The notes under the pieces: generated by a model
What the model was told of the DNA's origin: nothing
What the model saw: the letters and a program-made list of their open reading frames with translations, nothing else
Databases searched by the model: none
From: Cycloclasticus sp.
GTDB taxonomy: Bacteria; Pseudomonadota; Gammaproteobacteria; Methylococcales; Cycloclasticaceae
NCBI GenBank assembly: GCA_002733135.1
Contig: NVUJ01000001.1
Coordinates: 159,288 to 223,287, forward strand
Length of the DNA: 64,000 nt
Direction of reading: 5' to 3'
Position numbers and translations under genes: made by a program
Shown: positions 1 through 8,103 of the stretch, piece by piece
Numbering within the stretch: position 1 is the stretch's first letter
How the letters are laid out: each line of letters opens with the position of its first letter

Positions 1-32
1 AATACGTGTATTTTCATATTAATTAGGGGGGG

Positions 33-54
33 CTTGACTACCTAACCTTTGTAA
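33..54 (+). promoter_or_regulatory. Candidate promoter/operator upstream of the dioxygenase genes
   Basis: TTGACT at 34-39 resembles a sigma70 -35 box, but no good -10 box sits at normal spacing. The motif CTTGA-CTACCTAAC-NN-TTGTAA covers this stretch and recurs in slightly altered form at 3663-3687, beyond the end of the three-gene cassette. TTAGG (23-27) and CCTAA (42-46) could pair as a short inverted repeat. A regulator site is possible, but nothing here identifies the regulator. Confidence 0.3.
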
Positions 55-94
55 TGTTTAAGTATACACGAGACCAATTTTAGAGAAGGGGCAA

Positions 95-1399
95 ATGACA
101 AAAAATATAAATGACTTAATGCAGGCGGGTCGCGTTCATCGTACAGTTTATACAGATGAGAAAATCTTTGCGATTGAACAACAAAAAGTGTTTGGTGAAA
201 CCTGGGTGTACCTTGCACACGCGAGTGAAATAAAAGAACCCAATAGTTTTGTTGCCAGAAAAATGGGTTTGCGTTCGGTTATTGTTACACGGGATAAAGA
301 ACAAAAAATTCATGTGTTGCTTAACCGATGTACGCACAGAGGCGCCACCGTTTGTCGTGAAAAAAAGGGTGATAAAACGCCTTTTTTCACGTGTCCTTAT
401 CACGGTTGGACATTTCGAAACACAGGTGAATGCGCGGCTATCCCACATGATGATGCCTATGGTGCAGATTTTGACAAAAGCAGCTTTAACTTAAAACGAA
501 TTCCTTATGTGTCGGAGTATAGGGGGTTTATATTTGCCACGTTAAATCCTGTAAAGGGCAAAAAAGGAATCAAAGACCACCTAAAGTCAGCAGCAGACCG
601 AATTGATGAATGGATAGATCATAACGGTGGTGAGCATAAAGCCATTCGAATCAGTGGGGCGCAGCAATTTACCGTGCATGCAAATTGGAAATGTTTGTAC
701 GACAACGCAGGCGATGGCTATCACCCTGAATTTTCGCATCAGTCATTATTGCAAATGACGCAACAACGATACGGTTCGGGAATGGACTTGGATTATTTCA
801 GTGGTGGTATTGATTCAACACCGATGTATTCACAGGATTTAGGAAATGGCCATACGTTCTTAGATCAGCGCCCTTGTATGTACGAAGCATCTGCGTTTGA
901 CAGGCAAAGACCACAGCCCGGTCGTGAAGCAATAGTTGAGCAACTGACTGCTGAGGTGGGTGAAGATAAGGCCCGAGACTATTTTGAAATGGCGACGGGC
1001 GCGGGGATGAACTTAAATATCTTTCCCAACCTATTATTTATTGGCAACCAACTACAGGTTATTACGCCCCTATCCGTCGGCTTATCCGATATGACGTGGT
1101 ATTCAACGACCATAGACAATGTACCTGCCGCCGTTAATACGCTTCGATTACGCACACAAGAGGACTTTACCGCCTTTGGTGAGCCGGACGATACGGCAAA
1201 TTTTGAAGCCTGTTTTAAAGGTATGCAAGAACGTGAAATTGATTGGATAGATATCAGTCGGCATTTAGAGACAGGTGTTGATACAACAGACGAAAATGGC
1301 ATTGTAACGTCGGTTATTTCATCCGATATTCATATGCGCGCTTACTACGCAGAATGGAAAAAACTGATGCAGTCTGATGATCAGTCACTTTTAGGGTAA
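95..1399 (+). CDS. Rieske aromatic ring-hydroxylating dioxygenase, alpha (large) subunit
   Basis: This is the catalytic subunit of a non-heme iron oxygenase that inserts O2 into an aromatic ring. The N-terminal Rieske [2Fe-2S] domain shows CxH (Cys79, His81) and CxxH (Cys100, His103). The mononuclear iron motif D-x2-H-x4-H is at Asp207, His210 and His215, in order DGYHPEFSH. At 434 residues it has the usual length. The beta subunit follows 4 bases after the stop, so the two are co-transcribed. Family features (CTHRGATVCR) look like the benzoate/anthranilate/aniline-type oxygenases, but the substrate cannot be read from sequence. The glutamine-synthetase-like gene downstream favours an aniline-type or other amine substrate (inference). 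No ferredoxin or reductase gene is present in the window. The start has a good GAAGGGG ribosome site. Confidence 0.93.
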   Translation: MTKNINDLMQAGRVHRTVYTDEKIFAIEQQKVFGETWVYLAHASEIKEPNSFVARKMGLRSVIVTRDKEQKIHVLLNRCTHRGATVCREKKGDKTPFFTCPYHGWTFRNTGECAAIPHDDAYGADFDKSSFNLKRIPYVSEYRGFIFATLNPVKGKKGIKDHLKSAADRIDEWIDHNGGEHKAIRISGAQQFTVHANWKCLYDNAGDGYHPEFSHQSLLQMTQQRYGSGMDLDYFSGGIDSTPMYSQDLGNGHTFLDQRPCMYEASAFDRQRPQPGREAIVEQLTAEVGEDKARDYFEMATGAGMNLNIFPNLLFIGNQLQVITPLSVGLSDMTWYSTTIDNVPAAVNTLRLRTQEDFTAFGEPDDTANFEACFKGMQEREIDWIDISRHLETGVDTTDENGIVTSVISSDIHMRAYYAEWKKLMQSDDQSLLG

Positions 1400-1403
1400 A
1401 GAT

Positions 1404-2000
1404 ATGATAGATAAAAATAAAACAATTCCAAATTCTAATTACTTAGATAACGCTTACTATCAGCAGTTGATGGTATTAAATGAAGACTGGCAGTTAAACG
1501 GAGCTGTGCCCGTTGCCGAACAACCAACAGCAACAGACAAACAAGCGTGTGAAGCACTTGTTTTTGCTGAAGTGCGGTTAGCAGACGACCTGCGCTTGGA
1601 ACAATGGCTAGATTGCTATAGCGATAAGTGTGTGTATTGGATACCTGCTAGCTATCCTACGGCTGATCCGCGGCAAGAAATCACCTTGGAATTTCACGAT
1701 AAACGACGTTTACAAGATCGTGTTGCGCGTATACGCACGGGTGTTGCCTATTCCATGCACCCAGTTATTCGTACGCGACACGTGTTAGGAAATATTGAGT
1801 ATTGGCGCGGTGACGATAACGAAGTACGTGCTAGAGTCAGCTTTATAATGGATGCATTATTTAACGAAAAGCACCGAACGCTATCGGGATGGGTAGGTTA
1901 TTCATTGGTGAATGAAAATGGTGAATGGAAAATTGCAGTTAAACAAATTAATTTAATTGATGCGGACTGTTTACAGGAAAATAATACGTTTTTCTTATAA
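1404..2000 (+). CDS. Aromatic ring-hydroxylating dioxygenase, beta (small) subunit
   Basis: This is the structural subunit of an alpha3beta3-type dioxygenase, with the SnoaL-like cone fold. It has 198 residues, slightly longer than the usual 160-190 because of a roughly 35-residue N-terminal extension before the conserved part. Typical beta-subunit features follow: a YxDKCVYWIPASY segment near residues 70-85, a RRxxDRVxRIRTG segment near 100-115, and a C-terminal half with RTRHVLGNI and GWVGYSLV. It begins 4 bases after the alpha subunit and clearly forms one complex with it. The beta subunit carries no metal ligands. There is no sign of frameshift. Confidence 0.92.
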   Translation: MIDKNKTIPNSNYLDNAYYQQLMVLNEDWQLNGAVPVAEQPTATDKQACEALVFAEVRLADDLRLEQWLDCYSDKCVYWIPASYPTADPRQEITLEFHDKRRLQDRVARIRTGVAYSMHPVIRTRHVLGNIEYWRGDDNEVRARVSFIMDALFNEKHRTLSGWVGYSLVNENGEWKIAVKQINLIDADCLQENNTFFL

Positions 2001-2114
2001 AGCTTAGCTAAGTGGTTGGTGTTTTTCCGCACACTTCTGCGAAAATTATGCACTTTGGGTATAAAGCATTTTGGATAAATGTCTCTTAGAAAAAAATGAA
2101 TAAAGGGGAGCAAC

Positions 2115-3587
2115 ATGAGTAAGCAAAACATAGTGTCATCTATCGGCTTAGATGGCTTTATTGGCAAACATAAACTGTGGAATAAAGAACAAAAAAAAGC
2201 GGCTGAAAATCTTATTCAGCGTTTAAAAACCGAGGATATTACGTACGTTCGGGTAACGTATTGTGACCAACACGGTTTAACCCGCGGAAAAATGCTTCCA
2301 CTTAAGCAGTTTATATCGGTGTTAGAAAATGGCTTGGCCGCCACCCATGCACTATTTGCAATGGATTCGGCAAACAATATTTTTTTACCGGTGTTCAGTG
2401 ACGATGGTGGTTTTGGTAATGCCGAAATGGGCGGTGCAGGCGATATGATTATGGTGCCAGACCCTGCAACTTTTCGCGTGCTTCCATGGGCCGATAAAAC
2501 GGGCTGGGTATTATCTGACTTATATTTAAAGTCGGGTGCGGCGATGCCGTTCTCACCCAGAGCGATATTGGCTTCTCAGTTGCAGAAACTGCATGCAAAA
2601 GGTTATGAATTATTAATCGGGCTAGAAGTTGAGTTCCATGTATTTAAAATTGATGATCCGCAGCTAACTATGCAGGCATCAACCCAACCTCCCGAGCCAC
2701 CTAGCGTATCGCCTTTGGCGCATGCATATCAATATCAAGGTGAACAAAATTTAGATGAAGTGGCGCCGATACTGGAACTTTTTCATCAAAGTTTGCAAGC
2801 GCTAGACCTGCCCATTCGTTCGCTGGAAGATGAGTGGGGCCCCGCGCAGTGCGAAATAACAATGGAACCGTTACCTGCTATGCAAGCAGCAGATGCGATG
2901 GTGTTAATGCGCTCAACGTTGAAGCAAGTCGCACGTCGGCAAGGCTATTTAGTCACCTTTATGTGTAAGCCCGCGTTACCCAATGTGTATTCATCAGGCT
3001 GGCATTTGCATCAATCTTTGGTTGATATAAAAACGGGCGAGAATATTTTCGCCACAAGTAAAAAAGACGAATTTGTGTCACTCATTGGGCAGCAATATAT
3101 CGCAGGGTTAATAGAGCATGCGCGGGCGTGTACGGCCTTTTCAAACCCAACGATTAATGGTTACAAACGCATGAATTCCAACGCGCTAGCGCCCAATCGT
3201 GCGGTCTGGTCTGTGGATAATAAAGCAGCGTGTTTAAGGCTAGCCAATGCGGGCGACCCATCGGTACATATTGAGAATCGCTCTGGCGAGCCAGCGGCAA
3301 ACCCGTATTTATTTTTTGCCTCTCAGTTGGCGGCTGGTATGGATGGGATTAGTAAAAAGCGTGACCCAGGCCCGCCATTAAATGACCCGTATGCGCAAAC
3401 AGACAAGACTCCGTTACCAGCGAGCTTGATGGAAGCCATAACCGCACTAGACGAATCAAAATTACTCAGAGATGCGATTGGTGACACGTATATTGGCTAT
3501 TATCTCGGCCTTAAACGGCATGAAATTCACCGATTCTTATCGACCGTGACGGACTGGGAGCATAAAGAGTATTTTGAACGTTTTTAG
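2115..3587 (+). CDS. Glutamine synthetase-like ligase (possible gamma-glutamyl-amide synthetase)
   Basis: A 490-residue type III/GlnA-like protein. It shows an N-terminal beta-grasp part (DQHGLTRGKMLP), the WGPAQCEITMEPLP segment that matches the PGQxE region of glutamine synthetases, the GWHLHQSL stretch near residue 295 matching the ATP-site GSGxHxHxS motif, and the ENRSGEPAANPYL segment matching the glutamate-site ExRxxxxxANPYL. It is therefore probably an active ATP-dependent glutamate-amine ligase rather than housekeeping GlnA. Known relatives glutamylate aniline (TdnQ/AtdA1) or isopropylamine (IpuC). It lies 114 bases after a dioxygenase beta subunit in the same direction and has its own GGGGAG ribosome site. 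That context suggests gamma-glutamylation of an aromatic or alkyl amine before ring oxidation (inference). Polyamine or ethanolamine ligation remains possible. Confidence 0.85.
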   Translation: MSKQNIVSSIGLDGFIGKHKLWNKEQKKAAENLIQRLKTEDITYVRVTYCDQHGLTRGKMLPLKQFISVLENGLAATHALFAMDSANNIFLPVFSDDGGFGNAEMGGAGDMIMVPDPATFRVLPWADKTGWVLSDLYLKSGAAMPFSPRAILASQLQKLHAKGYELLIGLEVEFHVFKIDDPQLTMQASTQPPEPPSVSPLAHAYQYQGEQNLDEVAPILELFHQSLQALDLPIRSLEDEWGPAQCEITMEPLPAMQAADAMVLMRSTLKQVARRQGYLVTFMCKPALPNVYSSGWHLHQSLVDIKTGENIFATSKKDEFVSLIGQQYIAGLIEHARACTAFSNPTINGYKRMNSNALAPNRAVWSVDNKAACLRLANAGDPSVHIENRSGEPAANPYLFFASQLAAGMDGISKKRDPGPPLNDPYAQTDKTPLPASLMEAITALDESKLLRDAIGDTYIGYYLGLKRHEIHRFLSTVTDWEHKEYFERF

Positions 3588-3599
3588 TCTATTTAGAGG

Positions 3600-3627
3600 C
3601 AAAAAAAAGCCTACTAGAAAGTAGGCT
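3600..3627 (-). terminator. Rho-independent terminator for the MFS gene
   Basis: Read on the minus strand, the hairpin AGCCTACTTTCTAGTAGGCT is followed directly by eight T residues. It lies about 160 bases beyond the MFS stop codon. On the plus strand the hairpin is preceded by the A run and followed by GAAG, so it is a weaker stop for the ligase gene. Confidence 0.75.
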
Positions 3628-3662
3628 GAAGTAGGTTATTAAACCTGAGGAGGTCGGGTTGT

Positions 3663-3687
3663 CTTGAGAACTACCTAACAGTTGTAA
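3663..3687. repeat. Second copy of the CTTGA..CTACCTAAC..TTGTAA motif
   Basis: CTTGA-GAA-CTACCTAAC-AG-TTGTAA repeats the motif at 33-54 with a 3-base insertion and a 2-base difference. The copies are in the same orientation about 3.63 kb apart and bracket the three-gene cassette. Meaning unknown. Confidence 0.4.
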
Positions 3688-3788
3688 ATATAGGCTAATT
3701 CTAATATTTGTCTATGAATATAGTTGAAAAAAGTGCGTATGCGCACTTTATAGTTTAATAGTGCTTTGGCACCAATCCCTAAGTCACT

Positions 3789-4991
3789 TTAATGGGCGCG
3801 TATTTTCATCCAAATAAGGCTTATCAATACAATGATTAATGCTGGGATGATGCCAAGGTTCACCAATGTCCAACCAAATGTAAATTGTAAATATCCAGCA
3901 GAAAGAGAGGCTAATGCAGCGGTTGAGAAAACGATAAAATCATTCAAGCCTTGAACTTTAGCTCGCTCTTCAGGGCGGTACGCCTCAGTAAGCAAAGTGG
4001 TGCCGCCAACAAACAAAAAATTCCAGCAAACACCCAGTAAAATGAGCGCCAGCCAATAGTGGTTTAAACCGTGCCCCATCAAGTTAATGGCGACACAAGC
4101 AAATCCAAACATCACGCCAGCAGTTAGTACCATGAATAGGCTAAAGTGGCGGATTAAATACCCAGTAAAAAATGAAGGTATAAACATGCCCAGTAAATGC
4201 CATTGGATAACGAAGGCGGTGTTAGCAAAGGTGTGGTTATGGTGCATCATGGCCAAGGGTGTGGCGGTCATCACCAATGACATGACGCCGTAACTTAACA
4301 TGCCGCAAATAACCGCAACAATAAACGTGGGTTGTTTGATAATTATCCATAATGGGCGAGGTTGTTGTGAAGTGTCTTCTCCTTTGTCATCAACGTGTTT
4401 AGTATTCGTTGAAAGCCCACTCAACACGAGCAGCATGATGATATACGCCCCAATAATGGCTGCATAACTGCCTGCAAATTGTGCATCAACAACCCAATCT
4501 TTGGCGAAACTAGCCAGATTAGGCCCAACAAATGCGGCCACTACACCGCCAAGCATCACATAAGAAATAGCCCGGCTTTTATACTCTTCGGTCACACTAT
4601 CAGCGGCCGCAAAACGGAAATAATTCCCTACGCTATTAAACACACCAATTAGACCAACGCCTACAACAAACAACCAAAATTCATGAATGATGATGGCATA
4701 GCTGGCAATTGCCCCTGCACCAACACCTATTATAGTGGCGAGCATAAAGCCTTTTTTTCGACCTATTTTTTCAAGTAATAACGAAGACGGTATACTGCAT
4801 AACATGGTTGTAATAAACATCACCGCAAGCGGTAGCGTTGCTAGCGATTTATCATCGGCTAATGAATAACCGACTAAAGCTGCGCAAGTAACATTTAATG
4901 AAACGGAACTGACCATTAGCCCTTGGGCAATAGAGAAAATGGATGTGTTGCGTATAAACGATGACATGTTAGGTAGCGTAAGCAGTTTCAA
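3789..4991 (-). CDS. MFS family transporter
   Basis: A 400-residue inner membrane protein with about twelve hydrophobic segments. The loop between segments 2 and 3 carries LLLEKIGRKKGFM, the diagnostic MFS motif (GxxxDRxGRR-like). A charged, hydrophilic central loop (THVDDKGEDTSQQPRP region, near residue 200-212) separates the two six-helix halves. The closest look is to YfcJ/UhpC-like drug or metabolite facilitators, but the substrate cannot be assigned. It is convergent with the dioxygenase/ligase cassette and lies 39 bases downstream of ettA on the same strand, so read-through from ettA is possible. Involvement with the aromatic cassette is not supported by orientation. Confidence 0.85.
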   Translation of the reverse strand: MKLLTLPNMSSFIRNTSIFSIAQGLMVSSVSLNVTCAALVGYSLADDKSLATLPLAVMFITTMLCSIPSSLLLEKIGRKKGFMLATIIGVGAGAIASYAIIIHEFWLFVVGVGLIGVFNSVGNYFRFAAADSVTEEYKSRAISYVMLGGVVAAFVGPNLASFAKDWVVDAQFAGSYAAIIGAYIIMLLVLSGLSTNTKHVDDKGEDTSQQPRPLWIIIKQPTFIVAVICGMLSYGVMSLVMTATPLAMMHHNHTFANTAFVIQWHLLGMFIPSFFTGYLIRHFSLFMVLTAGVMFGFACVAINLMGHGLNHYWLALILLGVCWNFLFVGGTTLLTEAYRPEERAKVQGLNDFIVFSTAALASLSAGYLQFTFGWTLVNLGIIPALIIVLISLIWMKIRAH

Positions 4992-5030
4992 AGCTCATAA
5001 AAAAGTGAGGCGCTGTAATCGCTTGTATGG

Positions 5031-6698
5031 CTAGCCAGATAGTTTTTTGTATTTAATCCGTCTGGGTTGATTAGCCTCAGCACCTAAACGACGTTTCAAA
5101 TCAGCTTCATACTCCTCATAATTACCTTCAAACCATACCACTTTACTGTCGCCTTCAAACGCGAGCATGTGGGTAGCGATGCGATCTAAGAACCATCGGT
5201 CATGAGAGATGACAACGGCGCAGCCAGGGAAGCTAAGTAGCGCTTCTTCTAATGCACGCAGTGTTTCAATATCTAAATCATTGGTCGGCTCATCGAGCAA
5301 CAAGACGTTGCCGCCTGCTTTGAGTACTTTGGCTAAATGTACGCGGTTACGCTCACCACCGGACAAGTCGCCCATACGTTTTTGCTGATCGGAACCTTTA
5401 AAGTTAAAGCGACCGACGTAAGCGCGTGATGGGGTTTCGTAGGTGCCAACGGTTATCACATCGCTGCCTTCTGAAATTTCCTCGAACACGGTCTTGTTGT
5501 CGTTTAAGCCGTCGCGTGATTGGTCAACGTGAGCGAGTTTGACGGTTTCGCCGATTTTAATCTCGCCGCCACTGGCGTCTTCCATGCCGCCCATCATCTT
5601 AAACAAGGTCGATTTGCCCGCACCATTCGCACCGATAATGCCGACGATGCCACCTTGTGGCAGGGTGAAATTAACATTATCAAATAACAAGCGATCACCA
5701 AAGGCTTTACTGATATTCACGGCTTCTATAACGGAGTCGCCTAATCGCGGCCCAGGTGGTATATAAATTTCCTGTGTTTCGCTGCGTTTTTGGAAATCTT
5801 TTGATTGCAGTTCGTCAAATCGAGCCATCCGTGCTTTGCTTTTAGCGTGACGACCTTTTTGGTTGGAGCGTACCCATTCCAGTTCTTTTTTAATAGAACG
5901 TTTTTGAGAAGCTTCCGCTTTTTGTTCTTGTTCAAGGCGTGCATCTTTTTGCTCTAGCCACGATGAGTAATTGCCTTCCCAAGGAATGCCTCGCCCACGG
6001 TCAAGTTCTAAAATCCAACCCGCGACATTATCTAAGAAATACCTGTCATGGGTAACGGCAACAACGGTGCCGGTAAAGTCGTGCAAGAAGCGTTCTAGCC
6101 ACGCAACGGATTCAGCATCCAAGTGATTGGTAGGTTCATCCAGTAATAACATATCGGGTTTTGATAGTAGCAATTTACACAGCGCAACACGGCGTTTTTC
6201 ACCACCGGATAATTTGCTAACATCGGCGTCCCAAGGCGGAAGGCGGAGTGCGTCGGCGGCAATTTCCATGGTGCGATCGGTGTCGTGGCCATCACCCGCT
6301 TGCAATATATTTTCCAGTTCGGCCTGTTTTTTTGCTAGTGCATCAAAGTCTGCATCAGGTTCTGCGTAAGCGGCGTACACCTGGTCTAACTCAGCTTGGG
6401 CGTTGGTGAAATCACCCAGTGCTTCTTCAATGTTGCCGCGCACGTCTTTACTTTCATCCAACTGCGGCTCTTGCGACAGATAACCAATTTTAATGCCGGG
6501 TTGTGGGCGAGCTTCGCCTTCAATGTCGGCATCCAGTCCCGCCATGATTTTAAGCAACGTGGATTTACCTGAACCGTTTAAGCCCAAGACGCCAATTTTT
6601 GCGCCGGGGTAAAAAGATAAATAAATATCCGTCAGAATTTTGCGCTTAGGGGGCACGACCTTGCTAACGCCGTTCATGGTGAAAATGTATTGGGCCAT
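5031..6698 (-). CDS. ettA: Energy-dependent translational throttle protein EttA (ABC-F)
   Basis: A soluble ABC-F ATPase of 555 residues, the family's usual length. It binds the ribosomal E site and gates entry into elongation according to the ATP/ADP ratio. Two ABC domains are visible: Walker [10 protein letters not shown] and GANGAGKST, signature LSGGEKRRV and LSGGERNRV, and Walker [12 protein letters not shown] and [11 protein letters not shown]. The linker holds the ArgX-rich [17 protein letters not shown] stretch typical of the P-site tRNA interaction motif. The length, the N-terminal [19 protein letters not shown] and the linker all fit EttA rather than Uup or YheS. The MFS gene follows on the same strand. 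Confidence 0.95.
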   Translation of the reverse strand: MAQYIFTMNGVSKVVPPKRKILTDIYLSFYPGAKIGVLGLNGSGKSTLLKIMAGLDADIEGEARPQPGIKIGYLSQEPQLDESKDVRGNIEEALGDFTNAQAELDQVYAAYAEPDADFDALAKKQAELENILQAGDGHDTDRTMEIAADALRLPPWDADVSKLSGGEKRRVALCKLLLSKPDMLLLDEPTNHLDAESVAWLERFLHDFTGTVVAVTHDRYFLDNVAGWILELDRGRGIPWEGNYSSWLEQKDARLEQEQKAEASQKRSIKKELEWVRSNQKGRHAKSKARMARFDELQSKDFQKRSETQEIYIPPGPRLGDSVIEAVNISKAFGDRLLFDNVNFTLPQGGIVGIIGANGAGKSTLFKMMGGMEDASGGEIKIGETVKLAHVDQSRDGLNDNKTVFEEISEGSDVITVGTYETPSRAYVGRFNFKGSDQQKRMGDLSGGERNRVHLAKVLKAGGNVLLLDEPTNDLDIETLRALEEALLSFPGCAVVISHDRWFLDRIATHMLAFEGDSKVVWFEGNYEEYEADLKRRLGAEANQPRRIKYKKLSG

Positions 6699-6734
6699 AG
6701 TGTTAAGGTGCTTCAGTTAAATCGTGAGGTGGTT

Positions 6735-7127
6735 CTAGATAGATGACTGGTCGTTTTGTGTGCTATTCGATATGGCGGGTTTATTAGACTGCATAATAAG
6801 CAGCGCAGCCAATAAATAACCAAGATTTAGTACGCCAGTCCACTTTAACCAGTGGGCTTCAGTTAAAAAGAAAAACCCGATTGGGCAAAATGATACAAAG
6901 AACATTAGTAATATGACAGCTCCATGACCGCGTATTGATGCGATAACAGTGACTATAGCAAGTATGCTCATGATAAAAGCACCCGTTAGACTGGTTCCGG
7001 ATAGCGATAAAACACTAGTTGGTCCCCACATTGCGTAATTCCACAATAAACAAACACCAACACCCGAGAGAATGCCTGTACATTGTCCGATAAGGTAAGC
7101 TAGTTTGCGTAATTTCGAAAGAACCAT
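6735..7127 (-). CDS. Small integral membrane protein, function unknown
   Basis: A 130-residue protein with four predicted membrane helices (about residues 18-35, 48-66, 72-90 and 98-114), a basic N-terminus (KLRKLAYLIG) and a polar C-terminal tail. I recognise no family or catalytic motif. It lies 36 bases upstream of ettA on the same strand and could be co-transcribed with it. It is divergent from the secreted protein and cytochrome oxidase genes across a 180-base gap. The uninterrupted frame, length and helical pattern support a real gene, but function is unknown. Confidence 0.65.
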   Translation of the reverse strand: MVLSKLRKLAYLIGQCTGILSGVGVCLLWNYAMWGPTSVLSLSGTSLTGAFIMSILAIVTVIASIRGHGAVILLMFFVSFCPIGFFFLTEAHWLKWTGVLNLGYLLAALLIMQSNKPAISNSTQNDQSSI

Positions 7128-7156
7128 AAGGTTAAAAGGTTAGAAAATTAATTGTA

Positions 7157-7197
7157 GGTAGCGTACTGGATTTAACAGACAGCGTAAACCCGCTACC
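7157..7197. repeat. Inverted repeat in the divergent intergenic region
   Basis: GGTAGCG (7157-7163) and CGCTACC (7191-7197) are exact inverted copies 27 bases apart in the gap between two divergent genes. It could be a looping operator or chance. The rest of the 7128-7307 gap shows only A/T-rich sequence without a strong promoter. Confidence 0.3.
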
Positions 7198-7307
7198 AAT
7201 AGCTTTACTTGATTTGTTTAGAACGAAAGTTGCCCTAAATAGCCTGTTTCCATAGATGCTGTTAAGCTGATAATGAGACAAGTTGTATTTTTAAAGCCTT
7301 AGAAAAA

Positions 7308-7925
7308 ATGGCGAATCATAAAAAAATTCTCTTAATTATATCTCTAATATTTTGTTGCGAGCAGGCTGTTGCGCACGGTGGTGTTGGTATGGAAGATGAC
7401 CTGTGCATCATCAAGATAGGTTTTTTAAAGGCGCATTTTACTGGCTACCAACAGACGGATAATGGCTCAGAAGAGTTTTGCGAAGACGCTCCCAAAGTAG
7501 CTGATAGTATCTTCGTTGTTGAGTACTTGCATGATTTTTTAAAGCAAATGCAGGTTGATTTTCGTATTGTTAGAGATATAAACGGTGTTGGAAAGTTTGC
7601 TAGTTGGGAAGACATCATGAATATGCAGCCCTTGGGTCAACATACGGTTTATTATTTGCCGCCAATGCGTTATCCAGAGGGAGTGCTTAAGGCTAATTTC
7701 AAATTTCAACAAGCGGGGGATTATATCGGGGTCGTAACGGCCACTCACCCTGAAAAAGCGAAAATATATCATTCAGTGTTCTATTTTAAGGTAGGCGGGT
7801 TTGATGACACATATGCAATGATTATGGCTGGTCTTGCGTTATTTGCACTACTATTAGCTCGGATGTTTGGAGTGAGTTTTTTTCTACGAGCCTTTCAACG
7901 TTTAACCATTGTAAAGAAGAAATAA
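7308..7925 (+). CDS. Secreted, membrane-anchored protein with predicted mature N-terminal His, upstream of cytochrome oxidase
   Basis: A 205-residue protein of a family I do not know by name. Residues 1-22 form a signal peptide ending in the AxA cleavage motif (Ala20-Val-Ala22). Cleavage there would leave His23-Gly-Gly as the new N-terminus. The periplasmic part holds Met28, Cys33, Cys59, His76, His147 (THPEK) and His156 (YHSVF), and one hydrophobic helix near 169-193 with a basic end (KKK) anchors it in the inner membrane. It precedes coxB by 178 bases in the same direction. An exposed N-terminal His recalls CopC, PmoB and LPMO copper sites, so a role in copper delivery to the oxidase is possible (inference). 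Start chosen at the ATG after TTAGAAAAA; the ribosome site is weak. Confidence 0.75.
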   Translation: MANHKKILLIISLIFCCEQAVAHGGVGMEDDLCIIKIGFLKAHFTGYQQTDNGSEEFCEDAPKVADSIFVVEYLHDFLKQMQVDFRIVRDINGVGKFASWEDIMNMQPLGQHTVYYLPPMRYPEGVLKANFKFQQAGDYIGVVTATHPEKAKIYHSVFYFKVGGFDDTYAMIMAGLALFALLLARMFGVSFFLRAFQRLTIVKKK

Positions 7926-8103
7926 TGCCAATGGACTCACTTAGGGATAGAAACAAGCAGGCCGATTCCTTAAGTCGAAAATTGTAATTAAAAAATAGTG
8001 GTATAAATCGCAAATTCTCGATACTATTAAAAAAATCAAGTAGTTTAGACATAAAAAAATAGCTTCTAAAACTGTTGTTAAAATAGGGAGAGGGGTAGAG
8101 TTT

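Noticed and set aside
7926-8103. Small genes between the secreted protein and coxB
   Set aside because: The short frames here are A/T-rich, on the wrong strand and without ribosome sites.
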